Translations under genes and position numbers: made by a program
Notes under the pieces: generated by a model
What the model saw: only the letters and a program-made list of their open reading frames with translations
Told to the model about the DNA's origin: nothing
The model's database searches: none
Source of the DNA: Oscillospiraceae bacterium
GTDB taxonomy: Bacteria > Bacillota > Clostridia > Oscillospirales > Oscillospiraceae
Assembly: GCA_910574635.1 (NCBI GenBank)
Contig: CAJTCG010000003.1
Location: 124,001-188,000 of the forward strand
Length of the DNA stretch: 64,000 bases
Direction of reading: 5' to 3'
Shown here: piece by piece, positions 24,671 to 31,550 of the stretch
Layout: the number at the start of each line of letters is the position of its first letter
Position numbering within the stretch: position 1 is the first letter of the stretch

Positions 24671-24793
24671 ACCCGGAGGGGACCGGCCCGGACCGCGGGC
24701 CCCCCGGGATTTGAGCGGCACAAATGAAACGGCGCGTCAAGGGCGGCTAACCGAATCCCCCGGTTCCGCATAGACTGAACCGAGGTGATTCAA

Positions 24794-25123
24794 ATGCTGC
24801 TGCTGCAAGACGGCGTCCTGGCCTTTCTGTCCGCCGTCGGCCTGACAACCATCGTGTGGGCCGCCGCCGGAGCCCTGCTCCATATGGGCGGGCGCCCGGC
24901 CATTCCGGGGCTGCTCCTGGTCCTGCCCCTGAAAGGGGAGGCCCTGGCCATGGAGGCCGACGTCCGGGAGCTCCGCCGGGTTCAGGGGAGCCTGCCGGGG
25001 GCCAAAATCGTCCTGGCGGACTGCGGGCTGACCCCCGACGCCCAGGCGCTGGCCCGGTACTTGGCGGACCGGGAGAAAAACGCCGCCCTGGTTTTGCCGG
25101 GGGACATCATCGCGGAAATATGA
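24794..25123 (+). CDS. Small membrane-anchored hypothetical protein
   Basis: A 109-residue protein with one N-terminal membrane helix (about 8-30, LAFLSAVGLTTIVWAAAGALL), possibly a second short hydrophobic stretch, and a soluble C-terminal half with LPGAKIVLADCGLTPDAQALA. ATG 24794 has GAGGTG six bases upstream. A CATAGACT element at 24769-24776 resembles sporulation -10 boxes and sits at the same distance from the ribosome site as in ylbJ and yqfC. The 120 bases before it hold a GC hairpin (near 24685) but no T run. I do not recognise the family. Confidence 0.65.
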   Translation: MLLLQDGVLAFLSAVGLTTIVWAAAGALLHMGGRPAIPGLLLVLPLKGEALAMEADVRELRRVQGSLPGAKIVLADCGLTPDAQALARYLADREKNAALVLPGDIIAEI

Positions 25124-25158
25124 GCCCGCCTGGAGGGCGAAAAGAGAGGATATCCCAA

Positions 25159-27363
25159 ATGGAAGAGCTCATCTGCCGGGAGGGCACGATACATAGCATC
25201 ATCTTTCAAAACGCCGAAAACGGGTACACGGTCCTCCGCCTCCTCACCGAGGAGGGGGAGGTCGTCACCGTTGTGGGCTGCATCCCCTGCGCCGCCCCCG
25301 GCGAGGGCTTGAGCGTCACCGGCACATGGGAGCGCCACCCCCAGCACGGGGAACAGCTCCGGGCGTCGGAGGTGGAGCGGAGACTGCCGGAGGACGAGGC
25401 GGAGATGTTCAGCTATCTTTCCTCCGGCGTTTTGAAGGGCGTGGGCCCCGCCACGGCCCGGAACATGGTGGACCGCTTCGGCCTGGAGACTTTCGACGTG
25501 CTGGAGACCGCCCCGGAACGGCTGACCACCCTCAAGGGCGTCACCGCCCGGCGGGCCCAGGAGATCGGCGAGGCCTTCCGGCAGCACATGGGCCTGCGGC
25601 GGCTGATGGCCTTCCTGGCCCGGTATGAGCTGCCCCCGGTGCTGGCCATGCGCCTGCGGCGGCAGTACGGGGACGCGGCGCTGGAAAAGCTCCGGCAGGA
25701 CCCCTATCTGCTGGCGGGCGACGAATGCGGCGTGGCCTTCTCCGTGGCGGACGGGATCGCCATGAGCATGGGCTTTGAGCCCGACAGCGGGGCCAGGCTC
25801 CAGGCGGCGGTGAGCTTTGAGCTGAGCCACAACGAAAACAACGGCCACGTCTTCCTCCCCCGGGGGAAGCTGGTGGCCGCCACGGCCCAGCTCCTCCAGT
25901 GCGGGGAGGAGGGCCCGGAGCTGGCCCTGGACGAGCTTATTAGCCGGGGACAGGTGATTCAGGAGCGGGTGGCCAATGTGGACGCCTGTTACCTCCGGCG
26001 GCTGTGGGAGGCGGAGCGCACCGCCCAGCTGCGCCTGGAGGCCCTGCTGTCGGCGAAGCCCCAGGGCCGGGTCTCCGCCGGGCGGACGGTGGACGAGCTG
26101 GAACGGGCCCAGGGCGTTGCCTATTCCCCCCAGCAGCGCAAGGCCGTGGAGCTGGCGGCCAGGGAAAACGTGCTGATTCTCACCGGCGGCCCCGGCACCG
26201 GAAAGACCACCACCGTCCGGGCCATTGCGGCCCTGTTCCGGAAGATGGGCCTGGACGTGGTGCTGGCGGCCCCCACGGGCCGGGCGGCCAAGCGGATGAG
26301 CGAGCTCACCGGAGCGGAGGCCCAGACGGTCCACCGGCTCCTGGGGATGAGCTGGAACGAGGACGCCCGGCAGGTGACCTTCACCAAGACGGAGAAGGAG
26401 CCCCTGGAAGCGAACGCCGTCATTGTGGACGAGACCTCTATGGTGGACGTAACCCTGTTCGCGGCGCTGCTCCGGGCCCTGCGGCCCGGGACCCGGCTGG
26501 TGCTGGTGGGGGACGCGGATCAGCTGCCCTCCGTGGGGGCGGGGAACGTGTTCTCAGACCTCATCCGCAGCGAACGGGTGGAAACCGTATTCCTTCGGGA
26601 GGTCTTCCGCCAGGCGGAGCAGTCCGCCATCATCCGGGCGGCTCACGCCGTGAACCAAGGGAGGGCCCCGGACCTCCAGAGCAACCAGGGGGATTTCTTT
26701 TTCCTCTGCCGCCGGGACCCGGAGCGGGCGCTGAACACCCTGGTGGAGCTGTGCAGGACCCGCCTGCCGGAGAACATGGGAATCCCGGCGGCGGAGATCC
26801 AGGTGCTGACCCCCACCCGGAAGGGCCCCGCCGGGACGGTGAACCTGAACCGCCTCCTCCAGGAGGCGCTGAACCCCAAAGGGCCGGAGAAGAGGGAGCT
26901 TTTGTGGGGCGACCGGCTCTTCCGGGAGGGGGACCGGGTGATGCAGACCCGGAACGACTACGATGTGGTGTGGGAAAAAGAGGACGGAACCGTGGGCACG
27001 GGGATGTTCAACGGGGACGTGGGAAGGATCGTGAAGATCGACGACTCCGGCGAGTGGCTGGAGCTGGACTTTGACGGCCGCCGGGCGGTCTACGGCGCGG
27101 AGCAGCTGAACGAGGTGGACCTGGCCTTCGCCATGACGGTGCATAAATCCCAGGGCAGCGAGTACCGCTGCGTGGTGCTGGCGGCCATGCCCGCGCCCTC
27201 CTCCCTGATGGTCCGGGGGGTGCTGTACACGGCCCTGACCCGGGCGAAGGAGCTGCTGGTGGTCGTGGGAGACGACGCGGCGGTCCGGGCCATGGCGGCG
27301 AATGATAAGCGGCAGAGGCGGTACTCCGGCCTCCGCTGGCGGCTGGCCAAAGGAGGAGAATAA
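25159..27363 (+). CDS. recD2: ATP-dependent DNA helicase RecD2 (YrrC)
   Basis: RecD2 is a 5'-3' superfamily 1B helicase in DNA repair, found in bacteria whose RecD is not part of a RecBCD complex. The 734-residue protein has an OB/N-terminal region and tandem helix-hairpin-helix segments (about 90-180, LKGVGPATARNMV). The helicase core follows: Walker A GGPGTGKTTT near residue 345, IVDETSMVD, GDADQLPSVG and the C-terminal AMTVHKSQGSEY. ATG 25159 is chosen with GAGAGGA eight bases upstream. An in-frame ATG at 25120 is possible. Confidence 0.96.
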   Translation: MEELICREGTIHSIIFQNAENGYTVLRLLTEEGEVVTVVGCIPCAAPGEGLSVTGTWERHPQHGEQLRASEVERRLPEDEAEMFSYLSSGVLKGVGPATARNMVDRFGLETFDVLETAPERLTTLKGVTARRAQEIGEAFRQHMGLRRLMAFLARYELPPVLAMRLRRQYGDAALEKLRQDPYLLAGDECGVAFSVADGIAMSMGFEPDSGARLQAAVSFELSHNENNGHVFLPRGKLVAATAQLLQCGEEGPELALDELISRGQVIQERVANVDACYLRRLWEAERTAQLRLEALLSAKPQGRVSAGRTVDELERAQGVAYSPQQRKAVELAARENVLILTGGPGTGKTTTVRAIAALFRKMGLDVVLAAPTGRAAKRMSELTGAEAQTVHRLLGMSWNEDARQVTFTKTEKEPLEANAVIVDETSMVDVTLFAALLRALRPGTRLVLVGDADQLPSVGAGNVFSDLIRSERVETVFLREVFRQAEQSAIIRAAHAVNQGRAPDLQSNQGDFFFLCRRDPERALNTLVELCRTRLPENMGIPAAEIQVLTPTRKGPAGTVNLNRLLQEALNPKGPEKRELLWGDRLFREGDRVMQTRNDYDVVWEKEDGTVGTGMFNGDVGRIVKIDDSGEWLELDFDGRRAVYGAEQLNEVDLAFAMTVHKSQGSEYRCVVLAAMPAPSSLMVRGVLYTALTRAKELLVVVGDDAAVRAMAANDKRQRRYSGLRWRLAKGGE

Positions 27364-27520
27364 AAGGAGAAGGACCGCCGTGGGGCGGTCCTTCTCCTTC
27401 TTCGGATAGTTACGATCATCGTGAAAAGCGGAAACCGTCACCCCGGCAAGTGATAGTTTCAAGGCTTTGGCTTGCCTCCCAAACCTGATGTGGGCTAACC
27501 GCCTGTCGGAGTGCTTCCTG
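27360..27520 (-). ncRNA. Candidate small noncoding RNA (about 160 nt)
   Basis: A consensus promoter on the minus strand (27527-27555) points into a segment with no reading frame of note. The segment ends at the strong hairpin and U run at 27360-27403. The RNA would be about 160 nt. It can fold into an extended hairpin: AGGCGG with CCGCUU, AGCC with GGUU, CAUC with GGUG, and GGCAAG with CUUGCC near the tip. A small ACGA-UGA-UCGU hairpin sits on the 3' side of an open region. That outline recalls 6S RNA, but the closing stem is weak and I cannot assign a family. Confidence 0.55.
27364..27403. terminator. Bidirectional terminator at the recD2 end
   Basis: A long, perfect 16-bp stem (27364-27379 with 27384-27399) follows the recD2 stop directly. 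On the plus strand it is followed by CTTCTTC. On the minus strand it is followed by UUUUA, a better terminator for the small RNA read in that direction. Confidence 0.85.
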
Positions 27521-27526
27521 ACTATT

Positions 27527-27555
27527 ATTATAGGCTGTGAAGTTGTTTCTGTCAA
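27527..27555 (-). promoter_or_regulatory. Perfect-consensus sigma-A promoter for the small RNA
   Basis: On the minus strand TTGACA (27550-27555) and TATAAT (27527-27532) are both exact and spaced by 17 bases. No coding gene lies downstream on that strand before the terminator. Confidence 0.8.
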
Positions 27556-27563
27556 GCACAAAA

Positions 27564-27605
27564 TATCTAAAAACTAGATAAAGCAAAATATCTGAATTTC
27601 AGATA
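27564..27605. promoter_or_regulatory. Paired operator-like palindromes upstream of the XRE gene
   Basis: Two 17-bp dyads, TATCTAAAAACTAGATA (27564-27580) and TATCTGAATTTCAGATA (27589-27605), share the form TATCT(A/G)-N5-(T/C)AGATA with centres 25 bp apart. They lie between the small-RNA promoter and the XRE gene, a typical place for repressor binding sites. Confidence 0.65.
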
Positions 27606-27613
27606 CATATACT

Positions 27614-27633
27614 CATACTCGGTGATGAGTATG
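27614..27633. repeat. Inverted repeat over the XRE translation start region
   Basis: CATACTC and GAGTATG are separated by GGTGAT. The dyad covers the likely ribosome binding site and could act as an operator in DNA or as an RNA hairpin limiting translation. Confidence 0.45.
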
Positions 27634-27636
27634 AGA

Positions 27637-27879
27637 ATGGAAATCCTAAAATATGGACGAATTAGAGACTTGAGAAATGACCGTGGATTGACGCAGAAGC
27701 AAGTCGCAAAATTGCTAAATGTTAGTCAAAACACATATTCGCAATATGAAATCGGCATCTCTCGTTTCCCTCTGGACGCAGTTGTTAGATTAGCAGAATA
27801 CTATAATGTCAGTATTGACTATTTAGTGGGCTTGACGGATGAGACTGCTCCGTATCCCCGAAAACGGAGGCAGCCATAA
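27637..27879 (+). CDS. XRE-family transcriptional regulator (low GC)
   Basis: An 80-residue Cro/C1-type helix-turn-helix protein. The domain spans about 5-65 (RIRDLRNDRGLTQKQVAKLL, then NVSQNTYSQYE and YNVSIDYLVGLT). ATG 27637 is used with GGTGAT ten bases upstream, though ATG 27631 or GTG 27622 are possible. Its base composition, near 42 percent GC, is far below the neighbours, which suggests recent acquisition. Two palindromes upstream are likely targets of this protein. Its stop overlaps the next regulator start (TAATG). Confidence 0.88.
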   Translation: MEILKYGRIRDLRNDRGLTQKQVAKLLNVSQNTYSQYEIGISRFPLDAVVRLAEYYNVSIDYLVGLTDETAPYPRKRRQP

Positions 27880-28112
27880 TGGAACAAAAAATCAAGCAGG
27901 ACATCTGCATCGGTGCGAACATTCGGAAGATACGTCAAGAGAAGGAATTAGGGCAGACGGAGCTGGTGGGCCTCCTGCAATTAGAGGGTGTTCCCATGAC
28001 CAGGGAGGCCCTGGTTAAAATTGAGCGCGGGACCCAGCACATCCAGGCGTCCCAGTTGAGGGCCATCAAAAACGCCCTGGGCGTCACCTACGACGAGCTG
28101 CTAGAATCATGA
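27879..28112 (+). CDS. Second XRE-family transcriptional regulator
   Basis: A 77-residue helix-turn-helix protein (GANIRKIRQEKELGQTELVG, ALVKIERGTQHI, ALGVTYDELL). It overlaps the upstream regulator by one base and comF by four, so the three are probably co-transcribed. GC rises through this gene to the local average by its 3' end, so the composition boundary lies in or before it. Targets are unknown. Confidence 0.85.
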   Translation: MEQKIKQDICIGANIRKIRQEKELGQTELVGLLQLEGVPMTREALVKIERGTQHIQASQLRAIKNALGVTYDELLES

Positions 28113-28786
28113 AGCTCACCGATGCTTTCCTGGACCTCCTCTTCCCGCCCAAGTGCCCCTTCTGCCGCCGGGTCCTGGACGCTCCCGGCATGTGCCCGGA
28201 GTGCGAAAAGACCCTCCCCTGGACGGACGAGGCCCACAGCCTCCGGGAACTGCGGGGCGGCCTCCTCTGCGCGGCGCCGCTTTGGTATGAGGGCCCTGTC
28301 CGGGAGGCCGTCCGCCGCTTCAAGTTCCATGGCGGCGTCTGCGCCGCCGGGCCCCTGGGGGAGCTCATCGCCCAGGCCGCCGCCGAGCGCCTCTCCGGCG
28401 AGTTCGACACGGTGGCCTGGGTCCCCGTCAGCGCCAAGCGGCTGCGGAAGCGGGGCTACGACCAGTCCCGCCTTCTGGCGGAGCGGGCGTGCCGGCTCTG
28501 GGACGTGGAGCCGGAGGCCCTCCTCCGCAAAATCCGGGACAACCCCGCCCAATCCAGCCTGGAACGGGCCGGGGACCGCTGGAAGAACACCCAGGGCGTC
28601 TACGAGGCGGCGGGCAGCCCGGCGGGGAAGCGGATTCTCCTTATTGACGACGTGTGCTCTACCGGGTCCACCCTAGTTTCCGCCGCGGGGGTCCTTTTCT
28701 CGGCGGGCGCGGCGGGCGTGGTCTGCGCCTCCGCGGCCTTTCCCAGGCCGGAGGAGGAAAAGAGGGGAGAAAAAGGGAAAGAATAG
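28109..28786 (+). CDS. comF: ComF-family phosphoribosyltransferase-like protein
   Basis: ComF proteins are needed for DNA uptake in competent bacteria and have a phosphoribosyltransferase fold. The 225-residue protein has an N-terminal zinc-finger pattern (CPFC near 16-19 and CPEC near 30-33) and the PRPP-binding motif LLIDDVCSTGST near 175. The middle LRKRGYDQSRLLAE is also typical. A competence role here is plausible given the comEA-like gene at 38.4 kb, but ComF is often present in strains not known to be competent. Confidence 0.9.
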   Translation: MKLTDAFLDLLFPPKCPFCRRVLDAPGMCPECEKTLPWTDEAHSLRELRGGLLCAAPLWYEGPVREAVRRFKFHGGVCAAGPLGELIAQAAAERLSGEFDTVAWVPVSAKRLRKRGYDQSRLLAERACRLWDVEPEALLRKIRDNPAQSSLERAGDRWKNTQGVYEAAGSPAGKRILLIDDVCSTGSTLVSAAGVLFSAGAAGVVCASAAFPRPEEEKRGEKGKE

Positions 28787-28788
28787 GC

Positions 28789-28817
28789 TTGCATTCTGGC
28801 GTGACTGCCAGTATAAT
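28789..28817 (+). promoter_or_regulatory. Sigma-A promoter of mreB
   Basis: TTGCAT (28789-28794) and TATAAT (28812-28817), spacing 17. The spacer carries an inverted repeat CTGGC-N6-GCCAG (28796-28811). Confidence 0.82.
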
Positions 28818-28897
28818 GTACTTTGTAACTTTATGGATACGCTGGCGGTTATCCGCCTATCATAAATTTGGACAAAAGATAAATGGAGGAAGTGCCC

Positions 28898-29917
28898 ATG
28901 GCAAAGGATATCGGTATCGACCTTGGTACCGCTTCGGTTCTGGTTTTTGTACGAGGCAAAGGCATCGTTTTGAATGAGCCCTCCGTGGTGGCGCTGGACA
29001 AGAACACCGGGAAGCTCCTGAAGGTGGGCGAGGAGGCCCAGGCCATGCTGGGCCGGACCCCTGGCAACATCATTGCCATCCGCCCCCTGCGGGAGGGCGT
29101 CATTTCCGACTACGACATGACGGAGCGGATGCTCCGGGAGTTCATCCACAAGGTGGCCGGGGTTTCCGTCTTCAAGCCCCGGGTCATCATCTGCGTTCCC
29201 TCCGGCATCACCGAGGTCGAGGAGCGCGCCGTCATCGACGCGGGTATCTCCGCCGGAGCCCGGAAGGTCTACCTCATCGAGGAGCCCGTGGCGGCGGCCA
29301 TCGGGGCGGGCATCGACATCGCCAAGCCCGACGGGCACATGGTGGTGGACATCGGCGGCGGAACGGCGGACATCGCCGTCATCTCCCTGGGCGGCGTGGT
29401 GGAGTCCGCCTCCATCAAAATCGCTGGCGACCAGCTCAACGAGGCCGTGGTCAAGTATATGCGCCGCAAGCACAACCTCCTGGTGGGCGAGCGCACCGCC
29501 GAGGAAATGAAGAAGCAGATCGGCTGTGTCTTCCCCAAGGACGAGGAGGAGGTCATGGACGTGAAGGGCCGGTGCCTCTTGACGGGCCTTCCCAAGGTGG
29601 TGGCCGTCAGCTCCACGGAGATGATGGACGCTTTCGAGGAGCCGGTGGAGCGCATCATGGAGGCCATCCACTCCGTGCTGGAGCGGACGCCGCCGGAGCT
29701 GGTGGCGGACATCTCCACCAACGGCATCGTCATGACCGGAGGCGGCAGTCTGGTGTCCGGCTTTGACAAGCTGGTGACGGCCCGGACGGGCATCCACACC
29801 ATGATTGCCGAAGAGGCGATTTCCTGCGTGGCCCTGGGCACCGGCATGAGCCTGGAGACCCTGGGCAACATGCAGGAGGGCACCATGAACCTGAGCCGCC
29901 GCAAGCAGATGAGTTAA
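28898..29917 (+). CDS. mreB: Rod-shape determining protein MreB/Mbl
   Basis: MreB is the actin-like filament protein that directs lateral wall synthesis beneath the membrane. The 339-residue protein has the phosphate-1 motif IGIDLGTASV, the phosphate-2 motif VVDIGGGTADIAV and the adenosine motif IVMTGGGSLV. mreC and mreD do not follow; the gene stands alone with its own promoter and terminator, as paralogues such as Mbl or MreBH often do. ATG 28898 has GGAGGAAG six bases upstream. I cannot tell which paralogue it is. Confidence 0.95.
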   Translation: MAKDIGIDLGTASVLVFVRGKGIVLNEPSVVALDKNTGKLLKVGEEAQAMLGRTPGNIIAIRPLREGVISDYDMTERMLREFIHKVAGVSVFKPRVIICVPSGITEVEERAVIDAGISAGARKVYLIEEPVAAAIGAGIDIAKPDGHMVVDIGGGTADIAVISLGGVVESASIKIAGDQLNEAVVKYMRRKHNLLVGERTAEEMKKQIGCVFPKDEEEVMDVKGRCLLTGLPKVVAVSSTEMMDAFEEPVERIMEAIHSVLERTPPELVADISTNGIVMTGGGSLVSGFDKLVTARTGIHTMIAEEAISCVALGTGMSLETLGNMQEGTMNLSRRKQMS

Positions 29918-29921
29918 AAGC

Positions 29922-29955
29922 GAAACCGCCGGACAAGCCGTCCGGCGGTTTTTGT
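29922..29955. terminator. Bidirectional terminator between mreB and the XRE gene
   Basis: Stem AAACCGCCGGA (29923-29933) with TCCGGCGGTTT (29941-29951), followed by T on the plus side. On the minus side the flanking bases are GCTTTTA. It lies between two convergent genes. Confidence 0.85.
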
Positions 29956-30194
29956 TATGGGGTTTCCTCTGTGCCGGGGGCCTCCGGTTCCTCCGGGTCG
30001 GGGACGTACTCCAGAATATCCTCCACCCGGCAGTCCAGCAGCTTGCAGAGGTCGTCGATCAGCCGGGAGGAGATGCCCTTGTTGTGGCGCAGACGGTAGA
30101 GGGTACTGCTGCTATAGCCCAATTTGTTAATCATTTTATACGTGGAGATTCCCCGGTCTTTCAGCGTACGCCAGAAGGGGTCATAAATTATCAT
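29955..30194 (-). CDS. XRE/HTH_26-type transcriptional regulator
   Basis: A 79-residue protein with a compact Cro-like helix-turn-helix (FWRTLKDRGISTYKMIN, YSSSTLYRLRHNKG, IDDLCKLLDCRVEDILEYV) and an acidic Pro/Glu tail. ATG 30194 is preferred since AGGTGAT lies just upstream. The same AGGTGATAGT leader precedes the divergent gene at 30315. A 12-bp inverted repeat lies in the shared control region, so it probably regulates itself and its neighbour. Confidence 0.85.
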   Translation of the reverse strand: MIIYDPFWRTLKDRGISTYKMINKLGYSSSTLYRLRHNKGISSRLIDDLCKLLDCRVEDILEYVPDPEEPEAPGTEETP

Positions 30195-30239
30195 AACTAT
30201 CACCTAACCCTAGTTTAAACCAAAGTCAAAAAATTGAAC

Positions 30240-30293
30240 ATATTCTATATTTGGCGTTTGCTCTATATAGACAAGCGTCTCAATATAGAATAT
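30240..30293. promoter_or_regulatory. 12-bp inverted repeat in the divergent control region
   Basis: ATATTCTATATT (30240-30251) and AATATAGAATAT (30282-30293) are exact reverse complements 30 bp apart. The right arm overlaps the -10 of the plus-strand promoter. Each arm is itself nearly palindromic, so the pair may be two operator half-complexes for the adjacent XRE protein. Confidence 0.6.
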
Positions 30294-30296
30294 AAT
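30268..30296 (+). promoter_or_regulatory. Sigma-A promoter of the Cys-rich small protein
   Basis: TAGACA (30268-30273) and TATAAT (30291-30296), spacing 17, 18 bases before the ribosome binding region of the gene at 30315. Confidence 0.75.
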
Positions 30297-30314
30297 ATGA
30301 CTAGAGGTGATAGT

Positions 30315-30524
30315 ATGCACGTAATGTGCGAAAACCAATTTTGCGTTTACTGGTCGGAGGATACCTGCACGCTGAGAAAAATCAGCCTGGATGCTGTGGG
30401 AGCCTGTAGGGACTGCGTCACCGTAGAAGTTCCAAAGGACTTCCTGGCCCAGAAACGGCAGGAGCTTCTAAGCGAGCTGAGGGAGCGGGAAGCCCGGTGG
30501 GGAAAAGAAGCCCTGGACTTATAG
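30315..30524 (+). CDS. Small Cys-rich hypothetical protein
   Basis: A 69-residue protein with five cysteines in the pattern C-x4-C-x7-C-x12-C-x2-C (CENQFC, DTCTL, ACRDC), suggesting a small zinc-binding knuckle, followed by a charged helix. It recalls DUF1540-type Clostridial small proteins without matching them fully. ATG 30315 fits AGAGGTGAT upstream; the longer frame starts before the promoter. It is divergent from, and probably controlled by, the XRE gene. Confidence 0.7.
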   Translation: MHVMCENQFCVYWSEDTCTLRKISLDAVGACRDCVTVEVPKDFLAQKRQELLSELREREARWGKEALDL

Positions 30525-30556
30525 CTGGGGATGGCTTAGTCCTTCCCCAGTTTTTT
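30525..30556 (+). terminator. Terminator after the Cys-rich gene
   Basis: CTGGGGA (30525-30531) pairs with TCCCCAG (30544-30550), followed by six T. The T run lies inside the 3' end of the convergent gene. Confidence 0.8.
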
Positions 30557-31546
30557 CAGTGTTTCCAGCACCTCGCCGAAGTCCTTGGCGGAGGCGGAGG
30601 GGTGAGCCCTCAAAAGCCGCAGGGAGCGGTGATAGGGCGCGGCGGAGCGGTTTTGCAAAGCGGCCTCCCGGGCCCGGACCCGGCGGATGGCCTCCTCCAG
30701 ATCCGCCCGGCGCTCCGCCAGGTTTTCCGGCGTGGAATCCGGCAGGTCCTCCAGGTGGTCCCGGCAGGTTTCCAGGGCATTGGAGATGGTGGAAAGCGCT
30801 TCCAGCTTGGCGGCGGTGAGGCGGCGGAGGGAGGACTCCACCCGCTCCGCCCGGGCCTGGCGGCGCTCCTCCAGCTCCTCTTCCACCTTCTGCCGGAGCT
30901 CCAGGGCTTCCAGCTCCGTCTTCTCCCGGAAGCGGCGGAGGTCGTCCTTGGCAAAGGCGGCGTAGACCTCCGCCCGCTTTGCCAGGCGGCGCAGGTCCTC
31001 GTTTTCCTCGGCGGCCCGGGCCAGCAGATCCCGCAGATCCAGGGCGGCCTGGACGGAGCGCACCGCGTCCACGGTAAAGGCCGCGGTGAGGAGGATGGCC
31101 AGGGGGTCCACGCACAGGGCGGGCACCCGGGCCAGCAGGCGGGCGATGGGGGGATGGACAAAGCGCACCAGCAGGATGGAGAAGAAGCCCCAGGCGATGG
31201 AGCTGGTGAGGCAGATGTGGCCGTTGAGGTTGAATTTCTGATTGGAGTAATCCCAGTAGCGGACCTTGAAAATCCGCTCCATCACGTCGCCGGTGACGTA
31301 CTCCAGGGCCGTGGCCGCCAGCATGCCGAAGAGCCAGACCAGCCGCAGATCCTCCGCCACGGGAATGGTGGCCAGCAAAATGATGATGGCCCCGGAACCG
31401 TAAATGGGCAGCAGGGGGCCGTGGAGAAAGCCCCGGTTCACCCAATGCCGCTGGCAGAGGGAGACATAGCAGGACTCCCAAATCCAGCCGCAGAGGCAGT
31501 AGAAGAAAAACAGCAGGACCCATTGGCCCGTGGTGTAGACGTGCAT
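30536..31546 (-). CDS. Putative ABC transporter type IV (CmpB-like) membrane protein
   Basis: A 336-residue protein with an N-terminal membrane region of four to five helices (about 5-165) carrying the GWIWESCYVSLCQRHWVNRG and LPIYGSGA motifs of the PF06541 family. A long, charged coiled-coil-like C-terminal half (about 180-300) is rich in Glu, Arg and Ala. The family is named a putative ABC transporter but has no ATPase, and its real function is unclear. ATG 31546 has GGAGGAAT upstream. It starts four bases after hemW ends. Confidence 0.85.
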   Translation of the reverse strand: MHVYTTGQWVLLFFFYCLCGWIWESCYVSLCQRHWVNRGFLHGPLLPIYGSGAIIILLATIPVAEDLRLVWLFGMLAATALEYVTGDVMERIFKVRYWDYSNQKFNLNGHICLTSSIAWGFFSILLVRFVHPPIARLLARVPALCVDPLAILLTAAFTVDAVRSVQAALDLRDLLARAAEENEDLRRLAKRAEVYAAFAKDDLRRFREKTELEALELRQKVEEELEERRQARAERVESSLRRLTAAKLEALSTISNALETCRDHLEDLPDSTPENLAERRADLEEAIRRVRAREAALQNRSAAPYHRSLRLLRAHPSASAKDFGEVLETLKKLGKD

Positions 31547-31550
31547 CCGT

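Noticed and set aside
24680..24720. GC-rich hairpin after ybeY as a terminator
   Set aside because: The stem GGCCCG/CGGGCC is short and no T run follows.
27360..27520. Firm naming of the small RNA as 6S RNA or SRP RNA
   Set aside because: The hairpin outline fits 6S only loosely and the closing stem is about five base pairs. The SRP GGAAGGAAGCAGCC-type core is absent.
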